The translations under genes and the position numbers were made by a program. From the NCBI RefSeq assembly GCF_041734735.1, contig NC_134882.1:27916699-27980698 (forward strand): a stretch of 64,000 nucleotides of DNA, given 5' to 3'. A model generated the notes under the pieces. That model did no database searches, had not been told where the DNA came from, and was given only the letters and a program-made list of their open reading frames with translations. The stretch comes from Babylonia areolata. Taxonomy: Eukaryota; Mollusca; Gastropoda; Neogastropoda; Buccinidae. Every line of letters begins with the position of its first letter. Position 1 is the first letter of the stretch. Of the stretch, positions 1-12,351 are shown piece after piece.

Positions 1-131
1 GTTGTTTTTAATTTAACCCATAGCCCATCATAAACATGAATATTCACTTTCAGGGTCGTGATCGTGATCATAATCGTGATCGTGATCTCTCTCTCTCTCT
101 GCTAATGTCTTTCTGCCACTTTCCGTTTCAT

Positions 132-133
<2 letters not shown>

Positions 134-183
<50 letters not shown>
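134..183. repeat. (GT)n microsatellite
   Basis: About 25 uninterrupted GT units. A short CT run lies just upstream at about 88-101. Reading frames through it are artefacts of the repeat. Confidence 0.97.
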
Positions 184-185
<2 letters not shown>

Positions 186-282
186 TTTCTTCTCATGTAC
201 CTTCCCAACCCTGATAATATTTTTATATTATAATCTCTGTGTCGAGTTCCGCTTCTCTGTCTACGTAATAAGGTTATAGGTT

Positions 283-570
283 AAAGGTCCCATAACATTA
301 AGGCAACCAGGGCAATGAATTCGCACTCATTGCGTGTTTGACACGGCACAGGAAGGTGGGGCCGAATCCTGTCCTTCCGACACTTTAACGCTCTACATGC
401 GTATACAAACGAAGGAATGTCAGGCACTGTGGAGGTCTGCACATCTGTTGGCATGAAAAGGCGAAAAAAATTGTTTAGCAACACACCAGGCGCCGTAGCC
501 GGGATTCGAAACCAGAACCCTCACATTGAGATTCAAACGCTTTAACCACCAGGCTGTTGCGCCCCGTCGG
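283..570 (-). mobile_element. tRNA-derived SINE, family A, 5' part
   Basis: Read on the minus strand, the copy starts near 568 with a tRNA-like head. A box-A-like stretch (TGGTTAAAGCG) is followed by a box-B-like GATTCGAA motif on the plus strand near 507-514. The body contains the block that reads GTGCAGACCTCC on the minus strand, also seen in the copies at 20735-21086, 21350-21670 and 23349-23755. The copy is diverged, and the distal tail seen in the 23349 copy is not evident. Confidence 0.7.
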
Positions 571-1423
571 AACCGAGAAGTGCTGACCACTGACTTCTTA
601 AAGAACGTTGCTTCTCACCTGCATGCGTGACCTCTGTGGAGTGGACAGGAGTGTCGTGTGTCTATCAGCTGGTGGTGGTCAGAAACACAGGAACGTCCGA
701 GCACTCTTATCTCTCGGAGCTCTGACATGGACCGCCGCTGTGCACGTAGACCCGGTGCAACAGTTTTCAAACTACTGCCCCCTGCTGGATTTTACCCCGA
801 AGTCACGCTGGACAAGCCTCGAATGGCACCCAGGGTCATTTTTGGCCAGTCAAGATAGCACCCCACCCCACCCCGCCTAGCTGGAACTTACCCCCTTTTT
901 AGAGGTTGAATCAAGCTATTGAAAAAGGAAGTGGGGTGATCTGGACTGTCTTTTACTGACCCCCTCCCCTCCTGTCCATATCAACATCACAGAAGCAAAC
1001 ATGGGGATTGAGGGTCTCTTCCCAAGTAAGCTAAATCTACCACAGGCGACCATAATTAACCCATGATCCATTACTAAAGTCGATCATTTCTGACCAGTTG
1101 AAGTTTAACCCCCCCCCCCCTACCCCCCCAATCTCCCCCCCCATCTTGCCCCCGGGGGTCATTGCAGGTTAGTGTACATAGACCCCTATGTTAATCTGGG
1201 CTAGACATTATTTGACCCCAAGCAAAATCCAACGGGTGTTCGAATATGCTGTGACACCGGTATCAGGGGCTTCAAAAGAGTTCTACCCGTGGATTTTCCT
1301 CTCAGTTTGAATTGGTTGTCTGTAAATTCGTTGACGCCGTTATCAAGAGGATAGGAGGATAAGGTACTCGAAAACAAATTACTCACCTTCTCTTTTCTCT
1401 GCAGTGCTCGGTGGGTGTACTAA

Positions 1424-1464
<41 letters not shown>

Positions 1465-1611
1465 TATGCCTTCGATGAGTTGACAAGTTTACAGATAACA
1501 CAGACTGTACACGGTTATGCTTCTGATAAGTTCACGGATATGTGGGTTTTGTTGTTGTTTTTTTTTGGTGGGGGTTGAGGGGGGGTAGGGTTATTAAGAA
1601 ATGAACAACAG

Positions 1612-1654
<43 letters not shown>

Positions 1655-1701
1655 CTGTAAACTTGTGTGTGTGTGTATCTGTAAACTTGTCGAAAGTATA
1701 C

Positions 1702-1741
<40 letters not shown>

Positions 1742-2785
1742 AGGTCACTGTCGCACCCTGAACACTTGGTCGTCATCTGCCCGTTCCTTTTTCACTTGGC
1801 ACAGGAGGAATCAGCTGATCCTGGCATCATTACGGGTCAATACGGGTCGTGTTTTGCCGAATGATTTGGTTCACTCTGGTCAAAGTAAAAAGTTCGATGC
1901 CCCGCCATGCTTTGTTTTTGAGACGATGCCCTAATGTGTGTGTGTGTGTTATTGTTGTTGGTGGTGGTGGGGAGGAGGGGGGTATTTTTCTTTACCAATG
2001 TGTCTTTTCTTCTTCTTTTTTTTTAAACACTCCCACCCCCACTCCCCCAGCCCCCTCCATCCCAAATACAGTTTATAAATGTCAAGGTCTTTTCGGGTAT
2101 ATTTTCTTGGTGAACTCAGTTTGGAAATCCCTTCCACTTCCATGCCTGGGGCGAGTTACTGTCAAGGTCTTTGGTGTCAACAGATTCATGGTGGATGGAG
2201 GGGAGGGGGGGGGGACACTCTGGAGGCCAGGGAACGCTTACTTGGTCTGCATGCCTCCATTGTGGTCAGTCGAGGGCTACGTTTGCTGAATCAGAACAGG
2301 CGCAGCTAAACACAACTGAAAATGACTCGGCAGTAGTGCAGGGTCTCCTCTGGTGTGTGACCCTCTGGCGACCTGACATCGACACTAGTGAAAACCAGCA
2401 GCAATGCAGTCTTGAGTGGCGAAGTTCAGTGACAGAACATGTGGCTGTGGGTGTAAGGGTGGAGAGGGTTGAGAAGGTTGGGGGGGGGGGGGGGGGGGTA
2501 GATGAGCAGCATGAGATGCAACCAACAATTGTGGGACAGAATTTGTTTTTATTCATTTGTGAATTATTCTTGGTGCCCAGTCCCCATGTTCAATAACAAT
2601 ACCCCTCCTTTAAAAAAAAAAAAAAAGAAATCTAAGAATCAGCCAATAATGCTTGGTTGTTTTGTAGTGCTGTTTCTTTGTGAAGGTGGTATGGGGGAGG
2701 GGGATCTCCTTTTTTCAACAAGCCTAAGATGATTCCAGATCAAGGAAGCTTACTGGGGAAAAAAATAAAAAAATATTTTTTTTAA
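571..2785. other. Intergenic stretch, microsatellites only
   Basis: No gene or recognisable mobile element was found. It holds (CA)n at about 1428-1462, (GT)n at 1614-1650 and 1704-1740, homopolymer C tracts near 1110-1140, a G tract near 2480-2498 and an A tract near 2611-2625. The reading frames here are repeat translations or short chance frames. Confidence 0.6.
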
Positions 2786-3420
2786 ACACAACGTCATAGC
2801 TCTATGGAGCATGGTGCAACTCACATGAGACCAGCGGCATGACGTTGACCAACTATGAAGAGCTGAATGTGTTGAAGACAAAAGCACTGGTGATATTCTC
2901 TAAACGTCAAAGGCAGTATTCAGCCCCTATATATCAATGGCCAGGTCACTGAGATTGTCAACTCCTGTAAGTACCTGACAACTATCATTGATGACAAGCT
3001 GTGGACTGTCAACATAGATGTCTGCTGCCAGAAGACTGACTAGATAATGTACTTCCTGCGGAAGCTGTGGTCTTTCCACCCAACCAAGAGATACTGTTCC
3101 TCTTCTTCCAGGTACTTTTCAAGAGTGTCATGCTGTACAATCAAGCATGCTGTTTCAGCAGTCCCAAGAAAGGTGATACTGACAGCCTGGAGAAGATCAC
3201 CCAGACAGTGGCCCGACCTCATGACACCAACCACTATCTTTGAGCGAGTGGTCACCAGCAATCTGACAGTGATCATGGCAGAAGTTTCCCACCCTCTGCA
3301 GTCATGTGCATCCAACAGTTCCCAGCATCTGCGTTGTTTCAAGGCCAGGGCTATGCATATGCCGTACTCTTTCCTTCCAGTGGATGTCTGACTGTTCAAT
3401 GCAGAATTGTGAAGCGTATG
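2786..3420 (+). mobile_element. LINE fragment, C-terminal end of reverse transcriptase ORF
   Basis: The translation resembles the end of a non-LTR reverse transcriptase: an ELNVLKTKALVIFSKR segment, then IYINGQVTEIVNSCKYL, IIDDKL and MYFLRKLWSF. These correspond to the thumb region after the RT palm. The downstream part, ending near VRLFN-like text at about 3395, is readable only in pieces because of stops and frame changes. It is a dead 5'-truncated copy. The clade is not assigned; the motifs fit the large CR1/L2/Jockey-like group. Confidence 0.8.
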
Positions 3421-4235
3421 TGTTTAAGTGTGCATGCGTGTGTGTAGGGCCATGAACTCTCCAATGTTCTCTGAACTGAGCACGCATGTGTGTGTGTGTG
3501 CACGCGCATGTGTGTGAACTGTTGTTGGCTTGTACATGTATGATAGTATGCATGTGTGAGAACAGTGAGGGCAAAAGCAAGTATGTCTTTGTCCCATTTT
3601 GTGTTTTTACATTGTTACAAGGGAATTTTCCTTATTTATGACATGATACTATGAAGTTTGAAGTCTCAACTTTTTTGTAAACAAAGTAAAATCAGAAGTC
3701 TTAAATTCAAACAAAACTGTTATCAAATCATACTTTGGCAACTGATCATGTTATGAGCACCAGAATTATCATTTTCACAGGAACCATCCTCTTCACTTTT
3801 GCACTGTGCTAACATTGACACGACATTCAGCAGACATGAGCTCTGAAGCCAGCAGACCATAAGAGGTTGAAAAAGTAAACAAGACTTCCAGCAGTCCATA
3901 AGAGGTTGAAAAAGTAAACAAGACTTCAATCTATCTTTTTTTCCTCTGTCACCTGGCAACATTGAAATCCTCCACAGAGCTGAGGAATAGAGTGGGGAGG
4001 TGAGATAAGGGGTAACAGTAATCTGCTTCATTCTGAATGGTGGTGTTGACAGCAGTTGTTGCACTTGACCTCAGGTCAGTCTCTGTCCCACATGGAGAAC
4101 CCACTCACAGACCTCCATACTGGACATTCGGACAGCTCCAGTTTAGGGTATCTACCAGTGAATGCTGGTATGACTAAAAATGTAATGTCTCCAATAAAGC
4201 ATTTTTTGTGACTCCTCTCTTTTTAAATTAAGAAA
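3421..4235. other. Intergenic, GT-rich stretch and a 40-bp tandem duplication
   Basis: The first part (3420-3560) is rich in TGTGTG and GCATGTG. At about 3857-3928 a segment of about 32 bp beginning ATAAGAGGTTGAAAAAGTAA occurs twice in tandem at a spacing of about 40 bp. Nothing else was recognised. Confidence 0.6.
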
Positions 4236-4642
4236 ATTTTTATTTTTATTTTTATCACAACATATTTCTCTGAGAGCGCATCACTACACTGCAGAGCCCC
4301 CCCCCCCCCCACCCACCCCCCAACACCCCCCCTCTCCCCCAACACCTCCCTTTTTTTTTCCCCCTGTGTGCAGTTTTATATGTTTTTCCTATCGAAGTGG
4401 ATTTTCTACAGAATTTTGCCAGGAACAACCCTTTTGTTGCCGTGGGTTCTTTTACGTGTGCTACATGCATGCTGCAAATGGGACCTCAGCTTATCGTCTC
4501 ATCCGAATGACTAGCGTCCAGACCACCACTTAAGTTTAGTGGAGGAGGAGAAAATATTGGTGGCTGAGCCACGATTCGAACCAGCGTGCTCAGATTCTCT
4601 TGCTTTCCAGGCTGACGCATTACCGCTAGGCCATCAATCCAC
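4236..4642 (-). mobile_element. tRNA-derived SINE, family B, nearly full length
   Basis: On the minus strand it starts at 4642 with a tRNA-like head: box A-like TGGCCTAGCGGTAATGCG and box B GGTTCGAATCG. A conserved core, GTCATTCGGATGAGACGATA, follows, then a body with AAAAGAACCCACGGCAACAA. The tail is GTTGTGATAAAAA followed by A-rich sequence at 4236. A C-tract (4300-4355 on the plus strand) has expanded inside the body. The same core is present in the copy at 31885-32302, which has a different head and tail. Confidence 0.85.
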
Positions 4643-4934
4643 TATATTTTAATCTTTTTGAACTTTACTTATTTCAGAAATCAATAATGCAAATATAATA
4701 ATTTCACAAGCTGTTTTATATAATTTTCTCAGTTAAAAAGCAATGAGGTTATATATTATCATCTATTATTGAGAAACATGCTTTTCACATGCACACATCA
4801 GCATACTGATGGTTGATTTCAGCACAGAATCACTTCTCACTTTAAGCTGAGCTTGAGAAATAGAAACGGTCCATGGTAATGGGGCAGGAGTTACAGTACT
4901 GGTGGTCACTGTTGAGATACCAGTGTACTGGGTG

Positions 4935-5045
4935 TGGAGCTGCTATTGTAGGGTGCTACACCTAGTGGTTGGACTTTCAACCAGAGGGTCCTGGGTTCAA
5001 ATCCTGGTCACAGTGCCTGGTGGGTTATGTGAATAAACTTACACC
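4935..5045 (+). mobile_element. SINE family A, tRNA-like head only
   Basis: The sequence shows a box-A-like CACCTAGTGGTTGGACTTTC followed by a box-B-like GGGTTCAAATCC and GTGCCTGGTGGGTTA, the family A head-body junction. The match ends near 5035, so this is a truncated copy. Confidence 0.6.
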
Positions 5046-5242
5046 TTGTCTGTCTACATATACAACTGATTTTGTAAAAGCTAAAATGTCATACAGCTCT
5101 TACATTCTAATTGTTTACCTGCCAGTCATAACAGTACAAACCAAAACACTGTACAGATCAACAGAGAGAATGAACATCTTTCATTTGTTTAGTAATCACC
5201 ACACAGCACACGCACTGAGCAACAACAGCAAAAGCTGATTTC

Positions 5243-8200
5243 TTTATTTCCTCTAGAATACAACTCATGGAACCAAGCAACTTACTAGCACAGAGTTACT
5301 TCAACTCCAAACGGTGACCTCAACCAACAATTGCACCCAAAGAAAATACTAACAGTATGCAACTGATTCACTTCGAATCATGAAAGCAAAATGACAAACA
5401 ATTCTGTTCCGCTTTTCTTTCTCTTAGTTTTTCTTGGATTATTTAAAACAGTATTGATCAACATTTAAAGATAGTGTTACTACATATTCTTTTGATTTTT
5501 GGCTCTCTTAATTTGATATTTTGGCTTCTAATCTTCTGGATTGCTTTCAGTGAAATGCTTTATACATACATTCTGATATTTCAAAAATGTAGTTTATTTT
5601 GATTTAAAGCAAATCAAACTTTTAACACTGGAAACCCATCCCGCACTAAACTTTCCACTCATAGTGATGACACAACAAGAAAAATCTTCACTCCAATCTT
5701 GTGAGTCACATTTCAAGGCAAACTGTTATGAGGAAGTAACCATCTACCTCCATATTTTGGTCCCAGAGATCCCTGAATGCAGGGTAAGCGAGCGAGGCAC
5801 AAGTGCGGCGCACATGTAGAGTTCTAAACAGAATATCTGTCTGCTGGGATGCAGGGACAAGCAGCAGTGTATGTAACACACAGTGTAGCAGTCTGGTTGG
5901 CAATCCAACCAGATCCCTATCTGTCCTTCACTGCTGCCATTCAGCACACACCTTACTCTTGTGACCAACTCTCAGTGTATGTGTGAGAGCATGTGTTTGT
6001 GTGAGCACAAGCTTGTTTGTGTGGGCACATACTTGTTTGTGCATGGTATGTTGTTCTTGAATGATATTCAAATGTATATATCACATTTATTGCAAACAAT
6101 GAGCTCCCATATCTGGGAAGTGTGAGCGTCAGTCTGTATTATGACTGTTAATGAGCTTGATGCAAAGCAAATTTGCAATACTTATACTTGGGTGCATTCA
6201 ATGACTAGAGAAATTCTGATACAAGGAAACCTATATGGTATCAAACAAACATGTAGACTGTTATTCATTTTACACTTGAGGAGAGATGCATGCCAATGAC
6301 CAAGACTGTGCATTTGAAGGGATTTTTCTCTTTTGTTTATTCATGGTGGACAGTACTTGAAAAAGGCTGCAATACCAAAAATATACTGATGATATGAAAA
6401 TGACTTCTAGTGCCAACATCAAAAGTGAAGAACAAACTGGATTTTGCTTGGAAAAGAAGGCACAAAAGTTGAATTTTGCAGACACAGTTTGTTGCATCAA
6501 TTTAAGAACTTCTTTTTCCCCTTGCGGATGTGGACTGTTTCAACACAAAAAAAACGAAGAGCGTATAAAGAAACCATATGGCACACAATGACAGGATTCC
6601 TTATACAAAAATGTTCCTGCACCATTCACAAGAAAACGAACCCAGCAAAAGACAACAACAAAAGCCAACAATGTCTGCTTCACTACTCTGTCACTTAATT
6701 CTCATCAAACAGGATTCATCACTTATTTTTGTTTTTCTTGAATTTCCTGATTTTTTCAATGCACTGAAGCATTCGCATTTCTTCAAAGTCAAAGGGAAAT
6801 CCTTTCTTTTTCCCCAAACACAATCTTTGGTTATTGCTTTCAATCTCTTCAAATTCACAAATCTGCACAGAATGGCAGCGAAAGATGTTTCACAACTTTG
6901 TGGGCAAAACAGTTTGCTTCAACACTTTATTATTCACTTCAAATGCAGCCAATCAATTTCCCACTTCAAGAAATTGTGACATTGTTAGGTGACTTGTGGT
7001 AATGCTTTTCCTTCTTACAAAGAATGTTTTTTCTTTCTTTCAACAGCCAAATATTTCCCACTAAATGAAGCTATGTGACAAATTGTTTTGTCACTTGTGA
7101 AAACATCGTTCTTCTTCCAACAAAGATTTTTTTTTCTTTCTTTCAAACAAGTCTAAAGTTTGGAAAAGCTTCCCCACAAGGAGTGAATCCTGTCTTTTTG
7201 ATATTGGCTTTCTGTCCACTGTGTCCCTCCCCACCCCCCACCACCCCCCAAACTGTCCACATGACACACAACACACCTCACACACAAGTCTGACTGATGC
7301 CTGTGATGACATGCTAGTCACATGACCCGACACCTTCACACAGCACACAGTTTAAACAACCCTACACATACTGAACACCGTGACACATAAACAGGAAGGG
7401 AGGTCAGCAACGTCCCTGGTCCATCAGCACACAATCAATACAGACAGCTGTTATGGTATGACCACAGCACAGTAACACATGCTGAATGACTGGCCAGTGG
7501 GGCAAACTTCAGAGAGGGAGGGAGAGAGGGCAGATTGGAGGAGACTCTGCAACTGAGACACTGCTAATGTACAGATCTGCAGCTGCAGAATCACTATGAT
7601 GAAACCAGCAGCCTGAGTCAGTGTGTGTGGAACCTTTCTCTTCAACAAAGCAACAGTCTTTCAATCCACTGGTTCTGATGTTTCAAGGATGTTAACATGG
7701 AGATGTTATGACCAATTTCTTTTCAAAGTGCTTTCAGTCAACATGGCTATTTCATTTTCCTTTATGTTATCAATATGATGCAGTTTCCTTCTTCTTTTTT
7801 TTTTAACAAATCTCTCAAAAAATGAAGGCATGGTCTATGGTCTATTTCTGTATTGGAAAGAGGAAGTTATAGAAACACCAGAATCTGGTTTTTGTCTGCT
7901 GTTCTTTTTTAAACAATAACTGCATGTGAATATGAAATGCAGAAATAAATTTGGAATGAGACTCTGGAATCTGGAACTATATCTTTCACTGTCAGAATCA
8001 AAATTGAGGACTGACAACAGCTCTTACCTGGGGACTGTCAATCTCCTGACAGCCAGTCAGGCAGAAAACAGGCTTTAGAAATGTACAAACTGGTCAGAAC
8101 AATGTGTCTTTTACATTTTTCATCAAGTGAAACGCTTTTAAAGCAAAAGGAAATCTTTCACTGATGAAGATAATCAGGCAATGTCAATGTTTAAAAAGCA

Positions 8201-8737
8201 GATTAGAAAGCACTGTGCAGAGAAATGTCACTGAACTGCTCATATGGACATAAAAGGTGCCTGGTGTTGTTGTTTTTCAAAGCTGACAATGACAGTGGCT
8301 CTTGTATCTTAAAGCACAGTGAAAGCATCCAAGCAAATTATGATGCAAATTCAAATGACTAGGCCATCAATGATGGGATCCACGGAATTCATATCCCCAT
8401 GGGAGAGAGGGAGAATGAAAAAAACAAAACAACTCAGCAATCCACCTAAAACAGTTGTCTTTCTCTTCACTGACTGAGAAGTGTGGAGGAAACCCTTGTG
8501 AAGGTCCAAGGAAACGATGATGATGTGTGAAATGTGACTGCCAAGAGAAGAAAGGTGAGTTGGAAACTTAACCAGTCCCGGCCAGCAGCAGCCAAAAAAG
8601 AGCAGCAGAGGGAGGGAGGGAAGCTGACCAACATCACCGTTCAGGGCCGATGATGCCGACTGGTGGTCCCAGTGCTGAGATGGGTCGGGCAGAGCAGAGG
8701 AAGGAGAGAAGGCAGAGATGTGGCGCAGCGGGTTAGC
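5243..8737 (-). other. Inferred 3' untranslated region of the UCHL3-like gene
   Basis: This is the sequence downstream of the UCHL3 stop codon on the minus strand. It is AT-rich and shows no recognised repeats and no credible reading frame. Candidate poly(A) signals (AATAAA on the minus strand) lie at 6926-6931, 6336-6341 and 5243-5248. They would give 3' UTRs of about 1.8, 2.4 or 3.5 kb. The true end is unknown without transcript data. Confidence 0.35.
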
Positions 8738-8824
8738 TTACTGCGAAGCGGCCAGGGCCATCAAAGTGAAACTGATTTCTTCAGGGTCACGCTCCATGAA
8801 CTTCTTCACCACGGCAACAGTGTC
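8738..8824 (-). CDS. UCHL3: UCHL3-like exon 9 (residues 198-225 and stop)
   Basis: The acceptor is TTGACAG before GAC. The exon encodes DTVAVVKKFMERDPEE and ends LMALAASQ with stop TAA at 8738-8740. The motif KKFMERDP is a near-exact match to the C-terminal helix and strand of UCHL3. Confidence 0.95.
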   Translation of the reverse strand, partial: DTVAVVKKFMERDPEEISFTLMALAASQ

Positions 8825-11800
8825 CTGTCAACAATCATCAGTGTTCATGACCATCACTATCCTTGTCTTTCAACACACAAAGTGACTGATGTTTCAACAC
8901 CATCACTATTCTCATCCTCAACACAAAGTGACTGAGTTCATTTCATTCTGTTTACTATAAGTAACAGACCATCTTCCTGTGCGCGCGCGTGTGTGCGCAC
9001 GCGCCCTAGTCCTTCTTGAATTTAATCAGTCTATGCCAACCACTTCAAGAAGGCAGAAGCTGGTTTGGAAGAAATACTTCAGAACCCAACTCTGACAGTG
9101 CCACAGGTTATAGCATGCCTCGATTGGCCCAAGCAAGGCAAAGGAAAGCAACAAGATAACTCAAAGGTTTACATGTAACCACTGAGTGGTTGCAAATAAC
9201 AGTAAAAGCCTGTGACAAACATGGAGGGAGCATGAATACGGGGGGAGGGGCCAGGCTTCCAATTTAAGTGTCCACAGGTGATTTAGAGATGTCACAATGT
9301 CTGATCATTGACCCTCACCTTCAGGAAACAGTCTGCAGTCGTCTTGCCATGACAAATCGGGGCTTCTTTCCTTCCATCTGAAAAATAACAAAAAATCATA
9401 GAATATCAAAACCCAGCGGAAAAAAAGAAGAAAAAAAATCAGTCAGAAAAAGAGGAAAAAGGGACCAAAAGAAACAAAAAATCAAATCAGACAGAAAGGA
9501 AAGAAAGAACAAAGAAAGACAAGAGAGGCAAGGCCTTCAAGACTCACTTGTGATACACTTAAAAAACAACAACAAACTAATCGTTAAAATGTGTTCTGTA
9601 TTTGTTATTATAAAGCTTCGAGTTAAAAAAAAAAAAAGAAAAAAAAAGAAGTCCTAATCAGATTCGAACCCCGCGTGTTCGGGTGAAAAGAAACTGTCTT
9701 ACCCATTACACTATCGTGGCTCCTTAACTGACGTTCTAAAATTTAATATTTGAACATACTTTTTTGAAGGGCGATAAACCAATTGCGGTATTCGCAGTGA
9801 GAACGCTGTTTAAATCATATTATTCTGGTGTATCTTGGGCATTCAAAAAATCTTTAAGGGCAATAAAAAATTCTTTTTAAGTCCGCGGTAAAGGAGACGT
9901 GGCTATCCCCGCAATCACACTGCAACATTTAGCCATTTTCTCTAGATCTAGATAGTTACAGTTTAGTTTAGTTTAGTTACACCCGCCGAGAATGTAGTAC
10001 GACACGGTCGATTCAAATTCTCTTTTATGTTCATTCTAGTTTTATAGTTTTAAAGTTGATATGAAAATTTAGTATTTTGTTAAACTAATAACATGTAGAG
10101 CCAAGTACAAGTACTTCTAAACGTCATATGAAGTAAAAAGGACTTCATTTTGAGAAAAGTCAAGACTGGAAATTTTTTCGTTTCATCAATTCAAGGGTAT
10201 TAACTCGCATGGTTTACAATTTTTAACTGTGAATTCCGACTGATTCTGTGGATATTTTTATGGCAGTTTGGGGCATAATCCAGTAAGTGATGAGGCGTTC
10301 ACAAATCTTTCTCTGAATAAATATTTAACGGTCTCCTTCTCCAACTTTCCATCACATGTTATCTTGTATTGTCCATTGAATATAGGATTGAACAGGCAGG
10401 TCAACAACTTGAAACAAAATGGCGTTGTTCGCATTCGCGAAGAATATGAGCATGCGCTCTGAATGTGTATAAATATGAGTACGCAATTGATTTTTGCCCA
10501 TGACCTTCAGGGCTCAGCCAATAGAGTCCACTTGTAGTATTGATTTTAGTATTTTCCGAAAAAGACCACTTGGGCGAATGAACAGAGTGAAAGCCCTGTA
10601 CACTGAGAGTAAAACACACTAACTTTTTTTGTATTGAGAATAATTTCAAAATGTAATGTTTAAGATGAGAAAGATCAGTTTAAAGCAAATTAAGTCCCCT
10701 AGCATTAATTACAGATTAATTTCCCTTTTTTACTATCTGCACCAAAACGTTTGCAAAATAAATATAACTTCCATGTTTAGCAAAAGAAGTTCCTGTTTGA
10801 ACAAAAAATGATAATAATGACTGCTCTTGTTGTTGTGTCAGAATATCAGATCAAAGTGCCAAGTTTAGAGAATTAAAAAATTATAAACAGTAAATGCAGT
10901 TTGCTTCTTTTTTTTAATTTTTTTTGTGCCCATCCCAGAGGTGCAATATTGTTTTAAGGCCAGACACTACAGTAAAATTCATATCAGAGGTGTTTGTTGC
11001 CTTAATTTAAAATGTATTACACTTTGAAAGTATATTTACTGGGAAGTTCAAAACTATTCTTTTTTTGGTGTTTGGACCTCCGGTTGCCATGGAAACAGTC
11101 CAAGATGGCTGCCAAACAAAAATTTTTAAAAGCCTAAGGCTTTTTTTCAATTGCACTTAGCCAAAATCTGTTTTCTGATCTAGTTTAGGAATGTTAATAT
11201 GTATAAAAGTACGGATAGCTTTTTGATGTAATGACAAATTTATATTTTTGAGATTTTTTTTTTGGTCAACGCAGTTATATTGCACCGATTGTTCTAAATA
11301 AAATTCAAATAAAACATAACTATACATTTTGTTTCAAAAAAGCAATGCGTACTTTTAAGCACCATACTTTAAAGAAGCACCATGCCAAATTTTAAGGCTC
11401 TGTGTTTATTTTTGTGGAAGTTTTAGCCATTTGAAATGTGCGTAGCGTGCGAAAAACAGAAAACCCAGAAAACGGAGAAAGAAGAACAGAAACTTTACTG
11501 GCTGAGTGTTGTTTAGCACAAGTGGTAAAAGAGTACAACTTACTCACCCAGCATGTTAATCCACAGCACAGCAACCACCAGGTAAGAGAAGAAGTTGAAA
11601 TTGAAGTGTTTTGTGGCCAATAATAATCCAGTTCACAGCTCACATGATGACAAATTCACAAAGAACGTGAAATGGTTTACACAGATTGGCAGACACATTC
11701 CAGTGGTCTGGCTTTCCCATACTCCTGATATGAGAGCAGTTTTGGAGAGCACAGTGGAAGGGGGTACTTACAAGCTAGTGTCCTCCTGCTTGGTAGGCAT

Positions 11801-12309
11801 CTGGATCCCTGGCCTCCTCCTCTCGGTTGTTGAGACGTCGTAGGGTGGCGTACCATACAGTGATGTGAATCCTCTCTTTTGCCATGTTCCATCATATGAA
11901 ACACTGATATTGATGACTGGATTTTCACCTTTATCCAGTGCCCCCTGCAGGTCTTCATCGGTCTCTGCATACGCCTGCTGGATTGTAGCTGCTGTGCGTT
12001 CTAAGAGTGTTGACCCTGATTCAATTTCAGCAGCTGAAAAATGCATAATGTTTGTGAGATATTTGTGCTGTGCTCACAACTATATCATTTACATAGTTTA
12101 CTTTCCTTCCTCAGGTGATGAGTCTAAATATCACACACACATACACATATACACATACATAAATATATAATATTGCAATGAAACACACACACACACACAC
12201 ACACACACTCTGCATAATTTACACACATAACTGATATACATGCATTCACCCATTCATGAACACACACACACACACACACACACACCACACACACACACAC
12301 ACACACAAA

Positions 12310-12351
<42 letters not shown>

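Noticed and set aside
8938-9005. Regulatory element at the GCGCGCGTGTGTGCGCAC stretch
   Set aside because: It is a short self-complementary GT/GC microsatellite in the last UCHL3 intron with no supporting context.
9659-9723. tRNA gene (also 46200-46264, 4570-4642, 23362-23440)
   Set aside because: Box A and B are present but the acceptor and anticodon stems do not close; each is continuous with SINE body sequence.
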